Made by a program: the position numbers and the translations under genes
In this document: piece by piece, positions 23,380 through 35,619 of the stretch
How positions within the stretch are numbered: the first letter of the stretch is position 1
Layout of the letters: every line of letters starts with the position of its first letter
From: Gaeumannomyces sp. JS-464
Taxonomy: Eukaryota > Ascomycota > Sordariomycetes > Magnaporthales > Magnaporthaceae
NCBI GenBank assembly: GCA_002197995.1
Contig: NGZR01000001.1
Coordinates: 8,432,001-8,496,000, forward strand
Direction of reading: 5' to 3'
DNA: 64,000 nucleotides
The notes under the pieces: generated by a model
Databases searched by the model: none
Seen by the model: the letters and a program-made list of their open reading frames with translations, nothing else
Told to the model about the DNA's origin: nothing

Positions 23380-26300
23380 CGGCTGCGCGCTTTCCTCCTC
23401 GGCGACGACTCCGGGAGCGTGTACGAGATTGGGGGTGAGTTCCAGGTGCTGCTGCAGCGATAGCTCGGCGTCGGGGCGGCAGCGGATCAGAGCGACGGTC
23501 GCCACTTTGACCAGGGCCGTCGCGCGCGCGCGCCGGTTGATGCGCCGCGAGCCGATGGGGATTTCGAGACGTCGAGACGGTCGGGCACGAGGCTGGCGGG
23601 GGGCGAGGCAAACAGCCGATCAGGCGAGGACGGTTGTTGAGGCGGCAAATTTTGAGCAGCGGGCGTCGGCACGAGAATGTGCGCGCGTGTTGTACGTGTG
23701 TGTGTGTGTGACGTCGTGCAGAAATCGGTACCTAGGCCATGCGCATCACGCTCCCCGCGGGCCAGCAAGGTCGTGGGCTCAATCGCGATGACGCGGAATG
23801 CGGAGCGACCAGGACGGCAACAGGCGGGCGGTCGGCAATGGCGGTGCTGGGCGGGAAAACGATGCCGAAATGCCAATGCTCGATGCGGGATGGCGGCGGT
23901 GATGTGTGGAGGGCTCCAGTCCAGGTTCAGGTCTCATGTGGCAGGCGACCAGGTAGCCAGTGCGAGGTTGCGATATGCGGATCCCGCGTCCTCTGGGTCC
24001 AGCGGGTGGTCTGCGCTTTCGCCTTTGCTCGCTGTTGCTTGGCTGGTCCAGGCGTCCTCGGGCTGCCGCCAAAAAAAAATCCTCAAAAATTCTCCATTTC
24101 AATGTGGGGGCCTGTTCGGTGCCCAAGGGCCCCAACAGCCCAAGCGACCAATGGCAGGCCGCGGCAGGAAGCGCACAGACCACCCTCGCTGCCTCTTGAA
24201 CCAATCATTCCAGTCGTGCAGCGCGGCTCCCACCCATGCTGCCTGGCCCGAGCGCCCGCATCGATCGCTTATCAAGACGCGCAGACGGGGACTTTGATCT
24301 TCGTCGTGCGAGCTCTTTGCCGCCGTGTCGCCGCCTGCCAAACACGACCCAGCAGATGGGTCCAGCGACCTCAATTGGGAGAAGGGATGACGGGATTAGC
24401 ACGAACCGACTTCTTGTCAAACTGCCGCGCCGCAAGGCTGAGGCTCCACCTATTTTATATTGCCGACGTTTACTTGGGAATTAATTACCCCTCGCTCTGC
24501 CATGTTTTTGTTTCTATGTACCCCAACGGGTCATTGTTTTTGCACACAGAGGTAGGATTTATCCTCGCTCAGCGCGGGGCGTTTCAACATGATCTATCGC
24601 ATAACACGCTTGCCTAGCCAGTCCTTGTTGCCGGGCACATGAGCCCGGGCCTGAGGGTGATCACGTGTGGCTTCGAGTTGATGGTGCAAGAGATAAACTA
24701 TAGCTTCTTGGTCCGAGCTAAGGTAAACTGCACTGCAATCTAGCAGTTTCTATAGAAATGTCCCATATTAACAAACGTATATTGGAACGCCATAGGCTCA
24801 TGATTGGCAGCCCCGTTGGCCCAATTCCCTCTCATCCAAATTTTTTTTTTTTCTTCCCCTATTGCAGTGATACTTTTAAACACATTTGGGTGGCGGGTGT
24901 GCCGACTGCGAATTTCTGGGGGTCACGGTGCATTCCGGACAACCTCCGCTCTGTGATTCTGTGATTCCTAAGCTCATGCCATGCTCCTTTCTAGTTGTGA
25001 GCATGGGTATCCATAGAATCATTCAGTCCTTCCCAGGGAGAGCTGCCCAGTATCTGCTCCTCTCTCCTCGCATCCAAAGGTCTGTCTTGGCAGTTCTAAA
25101 CTCTTATTCCAGCTCTAAAGACATATCCCGCCGTCTGTCTCAGTTCGGTATCCCGGGGCCCCACGTGGACGGCCCCAACGACGCATCAGCCACCGAAGCC
25201 AGTCTCAGATGCGGTGCGCCATGATACACATCGTGGCCGCCGTGTGCAGTAGTGGGTCTTCAGAACGCGACTTGGCAGGTGAGCTTTAGGTTGTGTCAGT
25301 TGGACACAACACACAAATATATATATGCATCGTGTAGGCTATCCCGGCGGCCTAACCGTCGGGCGATCTCTACGTGCGGGCTGTCGTAGGACTAAAGTTG
25401 GCTCAAGCGTCCCGCCGGCATGTCAAGGAGTTCTGGCTGTGTTATCAGTGGGGCGTCCGATATATGCGGGCTCGACCCTCTGTCACAGGAGATACATCAC
25501 CGACAACGGAGGACGCCGATGGCGGTGAAGCGAGGTTAAGGAATGTCTTGATAACATATTCGAGACAGGTAGGGATGCATGTGCACAAGCCAGCGCTACC
25601 TGCGGCCACACCGACCAACCTTGATTGTTTGTTGTCTCGCGGGGTGTGTGTTGTGCTATCTATCACCTTCACGGCGCGATCTTCTGTAGCGGCATACCGT
25701 GTGGGCTATTGCATGAAGACTTCAGGTTCTCTACTGGCCTTGGCTGTATAGCACGCGTGCTCACAGCTAATGGATCGGGACTTTTGCCTTGATTGGAAGC
25801 TCGGCTGCCGGCTTTCTTTAGCCTTGACTATCCAAGGAAAAAATACGGCGCCCGAGGCAATCCCAATTTTAGCTTATCGGGAACCGAAAAATACAGCCCG
25901 GGCGGGCTTCTAGCGCCCGCAAACCTGGGAAGCCTCCCTGCCGCGGGGGAGCGTAGCCTGTCGACGTAGCCTCCGGCGTCGGGTAGGCGCATGTCACTAT
26001 TGACGCCTGACAATCAAAAGAGGACGCCAATCTCAGAAGCTGGCGTTCGGGTGCGTTCAAATCGCCGAGGCCAAGGCCCCGGCGGCAGACGCTTCTCCTG
26101 GAGCCAGGCACGAAATTGTGGCAGAAGCCACCCTGCACATTTTTCCAGGACGCTGCCAAGTCTGGAAATCTTGGCCATCCTGGTGCCGGCCTGAGCGTGG
26201 TGAACACACACCCAGGGGCCCTTGCCAAATCGCCAGCAGCTTGCTGGCGCATCCACTCCCTGACAGGGCTCCGCGGGTCCCCTGGCGCCCGGCCCAGCTC

Positions 26301-29300
26301 AGCTCAAACGCATGTTGCTATTTTCTCCTTCATCAACGAATTCGTCATCTAGATATGCACATGGGTCCTAGTCCATTGAAATTGGAGCTGGTGATCGTCT
26401 TGTTTACGCACATAGCGAGACTTAGGTGCGTGATAATGCAGAACGTGGTGCAATAGATAAGAGAAGCCACAGCGTTGCCGAGAGAATGAGCAGAGCATGG
26501 ATGCATCGAGCCGGCGAGTCGCAAGGCTGTTTTGATGAATCAGGCTACGACGTTGAACTAATGTGACTACAACCGAGTTTTAATTGCTACCTCCTTGCTT
26601 GAACTCGGGTGTCCGCGGAGAGAGGACTCGGTGTCAACATGCCAGTCGAAGCGTGTTGGCGAGCACAAAACGCCAGGGAGAAGAGAAGCAAAAGCAGCGC
26701 TGTGTGGATGGAACACAGAAAGCACAGGTGCGACACAGAAGCGTCGGCCTCGAGTCCACAGACCCGAACCCAAACGTGGGGGTCTCTGGGCAGAGGTGGT
26801 GTTTGCAAAACAGACCGGGCCAAACAGGAGGCAAAGGGCATCCGTGTCGGGGGTTGTTGGCGCGAGAATCGCAAACGACCCAAGGTGACATCTGGTGGAT
26901 GGATGCCACAAGGTCCGGCTTGTGTTTGGTTCCTCGAAGACGGGTGTGGGCTCCGGGATGGGACCACGGCTTCGAGGCGGCGACCTAAAATGGCCTTAGC
27001 GGCAGCAGCCCGAATCGCAGGTGGGCGGTCGGTCTGCCGATGTGACGCCCCTTCTTGCCCTCTTTGGGGAGCATGGGAGCTTTGTTTTTTCCCCCCCTGG
27101 TGGCTGCCTGGGCGTCAGATGGATATCATGTCGCTGTCCTTATCAAGCCGACTTGGTCACAGGCGGGTGTCCCAGGAGGCGTCGGTGGGCGCCGCTCGCT
27201 AAGCAAACGCAAGCCTATCGTCTCGTCTGTTCCTGCCCCGTGGGAACAATCTCATGCTGGCGGCGGGCTTCTGGCGGGCCCCGAAAGGAGGGATGCGGGC
27301 AGGGTAGCCGGCCGAACGGGGTGGGTGGAATACGAGGGCCACCTGCGTCAGGACGAGGGCCCCACAAGGTTCCGCTGCGCCAGTCTGGCCCAAGAGTCAG
27401 TGCTCTGCAGTTGCCGTGCTGCAGTGAGCGACAGGCGGGGCTACAGAGTTTTCCACTTGGCCAAACAAACGACAGGGAATTGAGGCTGGCAGCCAAGGAC
27501 AGCTCAAGACGAAAAAGGGGGGAAAAAGAAAGGAAGCCAGACTATTGAGTGACAGCCTGGCACATGGAAAAAAAAAAAAAAAAAAAAACAGGTGCACCCT
27601 TGCCTATCGGCCTGCCACACCCGAGTGCCACCAGACACGACTGTTCCGCAAGCGTGCCAGATCGTCGCCCGGCACTCGTGTGCCCTATAAAGGATCGTCG
27701 GCCTGCTTGCAGGGCAGGTTATCGCACCGCCGACCAGTCAAAAGAGAGGCCTGGTCCTCTCGGGCATCGAGATGTCTTGGAAAAAGATGTGCACAAACCG
27801 TCAGAAACGGGAGGACGACGACCAAAAGGGGAGGAGGGGCGTCCCCGAGGTGAAAAGGGGTGGGGCGTGGCCGGATCAGCAAACGGCTGTGAGGAACGAA
27901 TATGGTCGGTCAGATACTGACTGGCTGAAAGAGGCTGGCTGCTGGTCGACTATCTTTCACGTTTGCCATGGGGATCTGCCAGCCGACAGGGCCTAGGAGG
28001 ATATCGGGACGTCGTTGCAGACGTGGCGCCCGCTCCCTGCGTGTCGCTATCTTCGTCCCGATGGGCCTTGCGGCTGAGAAAGGACGGAGGGGGGGTGGGG
28101 GACGAGAGGAGAACATGACGGTTGTCCAGGACCAGGTTTGGGAGATAGACGGTCAACTGGTGGTCCCGTACGCGCGCGTGGCTGTTCGCCGTCGACTTTG
28201 GTGGGAAAGTCAACCCAATGATCCTCACACAAAAGTCGCGCTTATCGGCCTGCTGCCGTCATTCCCCTCCTCTCCAGACAACAAAAATCTCCCTTTCTTG
28301 TCCTCGTCCAACCAGAACCATACGGAACCGCGGCGGCCTCGGTCCATCCTCCCATACCGACACACTGCGGAAGCCCACTCGCCGCCTTGCCAGGTACATG
28401 GTGGGTCAAGCAGCAGCTTACACCCTTGTCTACACGAACCACGGAAGTCCACTCGCCGCCGCCAGCCAACAGCACGTCTGACTGCAGCACCAGCGCATGC
28501 AAGCCTCCCCATTGCACTGGCTGGCTCCTTGGCACATAACGCTGCGCTGCTGTCTTCCCGCTGTCACTCAGCCCGGCCAAATCCTGCAAGCTCTGCAGCC
28601 TGGACTAGAAACGTTCAGCATTGCTGCTCGTCATAATTTTCTATATCTATCGTGGTCACCTCGATCCCACGCGCTGCCCAGGGGTTCTTTGACCTCTTCT
28701 CTCTCAGCAAGCCAGCCCGCCCACTAGCCCGGACGGATACAAAAATTGCTTTTCAGCTCTCCGAGCCACTGGAAACTGTCTCAGGCAAACAAACGGCTCT
28801 CGCTTCGCGGTGGAGCGGCTTTGTTTTGGGGCGCTTCTATCGATCTTCTTACCCCTGGAACCAACACCGCACCACCCGAGATCGCAAATTAGCCGTGCTA
28901 GGCCCACAACGTCCCTAGTGGACGCTTGGTGTGTTTGCGCGGGAACAAGAGCGCTCGGCCTTTTGCTGGGTGTTGGGGCTGCTGTGGTGGCATCCCATCC
29001 CCAAGAGGAGCCACCCCTCCTGGCCTCTGGACGAATACAACCTCGCGCCTGGCCCTGGCTGCGGGCCCTGCTGCGGGATCCAGGATCCGGCTTAGGCTTG
29101 GACACTTGATAGCTCCCCCTTCTGTTGTGGGCTGTCACACACCCCCCTCGTTTATAAACTCGGCAGCACAGCCGAGTCCAATAGTCGAATTGTGCAGACA
29201 CATCTCGCCACACCAGCTCTGCTCTGAACTTCAGCTGCTGGCCCGTTCCCCGCAATTCTTTTTTTCCATTGATATATCACCACCCGACGCCGCCTGCTCG

Positions 29301-29441
29301 TCGCCCATCCGGCTCCACTCTTTCTTCTGCCAGCCACGCATATTAGTCCGCCGTCCACCACCACCACCATCTCCGCTTCCACCACCTTGTCGCCGTCGCA
29401 ATTCTTCTGCTGTGCTTGGCAAACAAGCACAAGGCACGACA
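23380..29441. other. Gene-free 6-kb divergent intergenic region
   Basis: The region lies between the starts of PP4R3 (-) and an unknown gene (+). Overlapping ORFs occur in many frames because the DNA is GC-rich, but none shows a family motif, a credible intron pattern or a clear compositional preference. Visible elements are a TG run followed by TGACGTC (about 23698-23714, a CRE/ATF-like site upstream of PP4R3), an A21 tract at 27568-27588, and CT-rich leader sequence from about 28.2 kb to the start at 29442. Confidence 0.45.
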
Positions 29442-31094
29442 ATGTCGGTCTTTGGTTTGATAAAGAAGGGCCGCCAGGCCGCCAAGGAGCACAAGGCCAG
29501 CATCGCCGAGAAGCAGAAGGCCGAGGCGCAGAAGCCGACATACAAGCATGTGCCCACCCACGCCGCCGTCGACGCCCTGGCCAGTGCGCCTTCGGGCTGG
29601 AGGCAAGAGGACCAGCCACGCATATTGGAGCAGAACCGCAGGCGCAGCGCCATGGCGTTGAGCGGGCACGGCTCAATGGGCACACCTCTCGGCCAGAACC
29701 CGGTGCACGCGGGCATGCCGCGGGTCAACAGCGCTCTGTCGCACGTCTCGTACCCTTCGCAGAACGCAAAACCCATGGTGGCACTCCGAGGACGTACAGC
29801 TACCACGGCGGCGTCAGCACCCCCTGGGGCGAGCGCCCACCGAGGTGGTGTACTCGCAGCCCGACATCCACCAGGGCGTCATGATGGCGACGCCGCGGGC
29901 TGCTATCGGAAAGGGCAAGGCCGTCGAGAGGCCCGCCGCTGGCAGCCAGGCGTCCAGCAAAGGTTCATCGCGCCCATCATCAACGGCGTCTTCACCCCCT
30001 AGGACAGGCTTGTTAACAAGCAACTCACAGCACCGTCCCCTGTCGGCAGCTCCGGCGACTCTGCAAGCTCCCAAGACGAACTCGAAATGAGGCCGAGCCG
30101 GCAACACAGGCCCACGGGCAGCACGGCGTCCCAGACCTCTGAGGACGCTAGGGCCGCCGGCCCGGTTCATCGATACCACCCGAGCCAAAGGCCCAGGAGG
30201 CCGTCAGACCCCCGCCGGCCATGTCCCCGGCGGACCGCCACCACTCCTTTTCGACGCCCGCGGATCGATACCCGCCAACATCTATGGATCGATATTTCCA
30301 GGCCCGAACCGGCAACTACAGGCCTCCTGTGACACGAACAGGCAACGTGGCCGTCACCGCCGCCGCAGGGGCTCCCCTGTGCCATCTCTCCCGCTTATGA
30401 ACTTTGGCCCTTCGATCGCGGCCACTTCCTCGTCTACACCATCATCTGCCTCCGCAGCACCCTCGTCCGCTACTGCTCGGTAAGGAGCTCCAAGGCTGAC
30501 TCCTCCAACAGCCCCCCGTCGCCGGCCGCCCGTCCCGAATCCCCCGTCTCTCCTATGTCCCTAGCTGCTTCCGCACCGCCCGTATCTCCCATGACCGCCG
30601 CCTCTGCATCTCGGCCACCCACCGCTGCGGCGCCCGCTTCTCCTAGGGAGTCAAAGTTCGATTTCAACTTTCCCAACACTATTGTTCCTTCATTGCCGTC
30701 TAGCCCACCAAAGGTCCCTCCCGAGGCTGCCATAACCCCCGCACCGGCCGCCCGGGTATTCCACCTCAAGCAGGCGTCGCGGGCATCTCAACAGCCAAAC
30801 AGGAGGCTCGATTTCGAGCCGGCCACATTCACTCCGGAGCCGGTTCGCTCAATGCCGATCTCCGTGTCTCCCCCGACCTCCAGCCGGAGCATGTCCAGGT
30901 CGTCTGTCGCGCCTAGCCAACTGCCCATCGAGTTTGACGAGGGCACCCTTTCCTCTATTCAGGAGACGGGTGCCGCGGCGCCGGCTGCCCCGAAGCACAC
31001 TAAGGGAAAGCTGAGCAAGTCGGCTCAGGGCCCGAAGCCGGCCAAGAAGAACCGCTGGTCTTTCAGGAGCAAGCCCACCCCTGTTGCAAGCTGA
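29442..31094 (+). CDS. Conserved-looking fungal protein of unknown function, Pro/Ser-rich
   Basis: It starts MSVFGLIKKGRQAAKEHKA, followed by KPTYKHVPTHAAVDAL and ILEQNRRRSAMALSG, which read like real protein with a basic N terminus. Middle and C-terminal parts are low-complexity Pro/Ser/Ala, ending KSAQGPKPAKKNRWSFRSKP before TGA; the end is strongly basic. The coding frame steps 0-2-1-0-2-1-0 at about 29780, 29830, 30080, 30200, 30370 and 30480, each step fitting one lost base, which gives about 552 codons. There are no membrane segments. I do not recognise a domain; similar proteins may be annotated as hypothetical in related fungi. An intron instead of the break near 30480 (GGTAAGG) cannot be excluded. 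Confidence 0.6.
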
Positions 31095-33884
31095 CGCGCC
31101 ACCTCGGGCAAGAAAAAAACGAACAAACAAGAAAAAATGAAGAAAAAAAAAAAAAAACTATTTTCCTATGTCTAATCGAGATCCATACACATGATCCTCT
31201 TCAATAATGTTTTCTCCTTGTTTCTCCTTGGGACGGACACAAAATAACGGTGTCCATCTTCAAAGCATACATTATTTACTACAACTTCTCGGCACCCTAA
31301 CAACGGTTCGATCATGTGGGTTTTTCTTGCCACTTGGCGCACGGGTCTCTTGCTTCTCTCCCACGATAATTCTTGGTCGAAACACGGCGGCGGTACTAGC
31401 GGGCCTCCATTTCTCCTCCTTTTCTTTGTCTGAGCGAGTCATTTAGCGGCGGCCTAGAAACGAACTAGGCCTGGAAGGCGTTTATTGCAGCGTATGGATC
31501 AATTGGTTTTGTTTTTTTCTCTGGTGGATCATACCCCTCAGCTCTCTCGGGGTCTCCAGACATTGGATCAAACTGTAATGGACATACACACTTGGGTCAT
31601 TGGGTAACTCGGATAGATAAGTTAGGCAACAGGAGCACTTACATACGCGCCTCTCCTGAATTGATGAAGTCTTTGTTCGGTTATCGCGGGTTTCTGTCTC
31701 CTCCTCCTCAATCCACTTCGGCCTGTGGGGTCCGCCCACTGCGTGAATCGCGCGTGCTTTTCGTCAGGATGAAATCACGTCGGGACCGCCCCGCACTCTG
31801 ACGACCCCAATGCGAAGACCTCAGCTGGCGGGGGCGGTTTAGAGCTGCTAACTCGGAATATGGTAATTTTCCCCATTTTTTTCTTCTTCTTTATGCCGGT
31901 TCGATCCATAACCCAAGGGGCACTAGCCGCGGCGTTAGCTTTCGACGCCCTGGGCACCCGGGCACTAACCTTGATTCTTGGCCTCGTCGCGCGTCTCAAC
32001 TTCCTTGGGCCAGCTCACACGTGCCTCCTCCACTGGGCCAAATGGGGCCTGCTGGCGTCGAAAACCTCAGAAACATGCACAATCTTGGTTTTTAGGCGGT
32101 CGGGGGCTTGCTGGGGTTCACGAGGGCGGACTAGGATCCACGGGACCGGCTGGCTGTCACTATTTTTATCCCCTCAGAATGGGACGGGATGAACAGCCAA
32201 CGAACGGCAGGTGCCGCGAAAGATTTCGGAGACATTCTAGAGGTGTTCATGCCCTCCCACCCTCGCCATTCCTCCTCGGGGGTCTTCGCTCCTTGACGCC
32301 TGTCGTGGGTCATGAGCCCAGGCACCCACACCACACAGCTCAATCTCAATCAACAGCAGATGATCAAGTCATGAATGCAACCACATTGCGGGGATGGATG
32401 TCGCCGAAAAGACGTCTAGATTTCAATACTTGCTTGGCTATAAGCAAGCGAGCTGAAACATCATCGCTTGTTTGGCGATTCGGTTACATCCATTGTTCAG
32501 TGACAGCGGCGGCAAGGGCCTCCTGCGGGGCGTCGGTGGCGCCTCGATTCGTGGAATTTTTATGGGGTGTGTGTGTGTTTCTAGGCTCCCGTGCCGGATT
32601 CTGGATCTCAATGTCTTGTAAAGAGGATATGAGAGGGTGTGCGAATTCATAAATACAAGCATTGCCCCTTGAGGCTAGACGTGCTAACCTGATGAGCTTG
32701 TGAATTGAGCAAGATGCATATTCAAGGAAGCTGGCACAACTGGGACTAGCTAGCGCCACGACCGGGTTGAGCCCCTGCTCTACCAAGGAGTCAAAAGTGT
32801 CGTATTTCACTAGCGACCCAAGGGGTCTGCTGCTTCCCGTGGGACTATCAGGTGCTAAGTTAGCGCTATCTTTGCAGCGAGTGAGGACGTTGGTTGATAT
32901 GGGCTGGCCAGTCCATCACATCAAAGCGTGCAGAGGGCGAGGCCCCTGGTCGCGATTTGGGGCATGTTGTGGACCAAGCTGGACTAGACACTGGGTAAAA
33001 ATAGTGACCTGTTAGCAAGCGTCTAGAAACGCTACTAGGCTGGTAGTAGGGACGGAGGCTCCTGTGGGACAACAAGCGGGTAGCTGTGCTTTACGTCGAA
33101 ATTGCTCATAGGAAACCCCACGTCAACGGCCGTTATCGTGGTTTGGCTCGGATGCTTGCTCGGAAGGCCGCCGGTCCCAGGTGGTGCTCAACCGGGCTCC
33201 CGCTAGGTCGGCCACACGAGACAGGCCCCGGATAACGAGGCGGGCAAGCTTGCGATGTCAGCTCAGAACGTGGCAGCCACCCTTCTTGGCATGCACAAAT
33301 TCCATGCTAGTACCAGTGATTTAATCAGTCGACTTGGCTTCTCTCAGAACGCGTCGCGATAGCCTTGCGTCTTGTATGGGCCCGGGACCTTGTCCAAGTC
33401 AGGCTCGGTTAGATGGTCGCTCTGAACCATGGATGGGAGGCCATGACCTCAGGCTCATGTTGGGACCCAGGCCGAGGTGGGTCGTTCCTGCCAAGACCAG
33501 CTCAGGGGAGCTCCAGCGGGGTTCTGGTTCAATTGGGCCAATTCAATTAGAGTTGGATGCGGCCGCTTGTCGCACACAATGCGTGCGTCCATTCAATCAT
33601 TCAATCAGCCAGCCTCGTGCACGACGTGGGGACCTTGTCGGGCAAGGTTCAATGTTTGGTGTCGTGGCCTCCAGCCTCTGCCTCCATGTCCCGTCTTCAA
33701 GCTTAGCAGGAGCAGCAACACCACACACCACACACCACACCCGCGCGCGCACCCACTCTCTCTCGCACTCAGCTCCTGCGCACGATACACGCCACCCCCA
33801 TTTCCGGGAATAATAGACACACATCCATCCACCGCTCGCGATCCGTGCACTGCCGCCTGCAAGGGCGACTTCGTGCCGTCATCA
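31095..33884. other. Gene-free 2.8 kb
   Basis: This is the 3' flank of the unknown gene and the upstream region of ALG5. It includes an A-rich run at about 31140-31156 and CACACC repeats near 33718-33740 just ahead of ALG5. No ORF carries a family motif. Confidence 0.45.
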
Positions 33885-35238
33885 ATGGCGGACCCCGGCT
33901 CCCTCATCGAGGGGCTCGTCTGGCCCGTTGTGGACGCGGTCAGAAACGCCCCGCCGCACCTGATCCTGCTCGCCCTGCTGGCCCTCGTCCTCCCCGCCCT
34001 CCCGCCCTCTACGTCCTCCTCCACCTGCTCGCCCCCAAGCCGCGCGCCCCGTTCGCCTCGGAGAAGACGTACGTGACCTCGACTCCGGACGGCGGCCGCA
34101 AGACGGCCCAGCTGCCATGCTGGTACGACCGCTGGCTCGCCGAGCACCGCCGCGGTGTCGCCGCCTCGGCTGCCGCCCCGGCGGCTCCTCCGAATCCGAC
34201 TTTGTCGATCCGGGTAACATCGAGCCCGCCGAGGTGGCCGTTACAGTCGTCGTGCCGGCCTACAACGAGGAGGACCGCATCCTGCCGACGCTGCTCGAGA
34301 TGGTCGAGTACCTCGATGCTAACTTTGGCCGCCACCCGACCCCGACCTCTCCCGGCGCTGTCCTGAGCCCGCGCACCGCGCATAAGAAGCGCCAGGTGCC
34401 CGCCGCCCGGGAGGCCGCGACGACCGGCTACGAGATTCTGATCGTCAACGACGGCAGCCGCGACCGCACCGTCGAGGTGGCGCTGCAGTTCGCGCGCGAG
34501 CACGGCCTCCACGACGTCGTCCGGATCGTGTCGCTGGAGCGCAACCGCGGCAAGGGCGGCGGCGTCGCGCACGGCTTCCGCCACGCCCGCGGCGAGTACG
34601 TCCTCTTCGCCGACGCCGACGGCGCCTCGCGCTTCAGCGACCTCGGGAAGCTGATCGAGGGCGTCGAGGACGTGATTGACGGGTCCCTGCGCGGCGTCGC
34701 CATCGGCAGCCGCGGGCATCTGGTCGGGAGCGAGGCCGTGGTTAAGGTCGGTTTTTCTTCTGAAGCATGCTTGAACGAAAGATGGGAGACCGGAGCGCTC
34801 TTTTTGCTGACTTTTTGATGATTGACATTCTTCTCTACAGCGCTCGGCCCTGCGCAACTTCCTCATGAAGTCGTTCCACTTCATCCTCATGATCCTCACG
34901 CCGCCGGCCACGTCGCGGATCCGCGACACGCAGTGCGGCTTCAAGCTTTTCAGCCGCGCCTCGCTGCCGCACATCATCCCATACATGCACTCGAGGGCTG
35001 GATCTTCGACATCGAGATGCTGATGCTGGCCGAGTCGGCCCCCGCCACCCCGTGCTCGCTAGCGACGGCTCGGTCATCGGCGCCAGCCCGGCATCAAGGT
35101 CGCAGAAGTCCCATCGACTGGCACGAGGTCGACGGCTCAAAGATGAACCTCATGAAGGACAGCATCAACATGGCTATTGGCCTTGCTGTCCTCCGCGCCA
35201 GCTGGATGATGGGCGTCTACCGGCGCCGCCTCACCTGA
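33885..35238 (+). CDS. alg5: Dolichyl-phosphate beta-glucosyltransferase
   Basis: ER-membrane enzyme that transfers glucose from UDP-glucose to dolichyl phosphate, making the donor for N-glycan glucosylation. It has an N-terminal membrane anchor (LILLALLALVLPAL), FASEKTYVTSTPDG, the GT2 start VAVTVVVPAYNEEDRILPTL, GYEILIVNDGSRDRTVEVA, NRGKGGGVAHGFRHARGEYV and LFADADGASRFSDL with the DxD-like site, then RIRDTQCGFKLFSR and PIDWHEVDGSKMNLMKDS. Exons are 33885-34746 and 34841-35238. Six frame steps (about 34000 and 34180 in exon 1; about 34990, 35050, 35088 and 35110 in exon 2) each fit one lost base; counting them gives 421 codons, the usual size for the family. A broken ALG5 would be unexpected, so sequence error is the likely cause. 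Confidence 0.88.
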
Positions 35239-35619
35239 TCAACCATTTCTGCTCTCTTTTTTTCCCCCTCTCCTTTCTTGTTCTTTTAACTACTAGGTAC
35301 TTGCTTCCTTTGCATTGCATGGTGTGAGTTACGGGGAAAAGTACTCGGGGAAAATTGCATGGCTGGTCGGACCCGGAATCATATCATGGGTGGCCAAGGG
35401 GCGTTACAGAACCATAAGGGAAATGTCTACGGTATCTGGCAGATATCATATAATCCCTCCTATTTTTTTACTCGAGGCAAGTAGAATCATACAGCGGCCG
35501 AATTTCACAGTACCACGCCCTATTATATCTCGCGATGACAGGGTGAAATGCATGCATTCTCTAACTCCTCCTCTTTTTGTCCCGATCTATTGGAGCACAA
35601 TCAACCAAAGTCCGGTGAT
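35239..35619. other. Convergent spacer between alg5 and afg2
   Basis: Short AT-richer 3' flanks of two convergent genes. Nothing else was seen. Confidence 0.5.

Noticed and set aside
23695..23708. TG repeat as a telomere-like or Z-DNA element
   Set aside because: It is only a few units long and isolated; it does not match fungal telomere repeats.
28926..29441. Upstream in-frame extension of the unknown gene at 29442
   Set aside because: The extension is low-complexity and overlaps a CT-rich leader; protein-like sequence begins only at MSVFGLIKKG.
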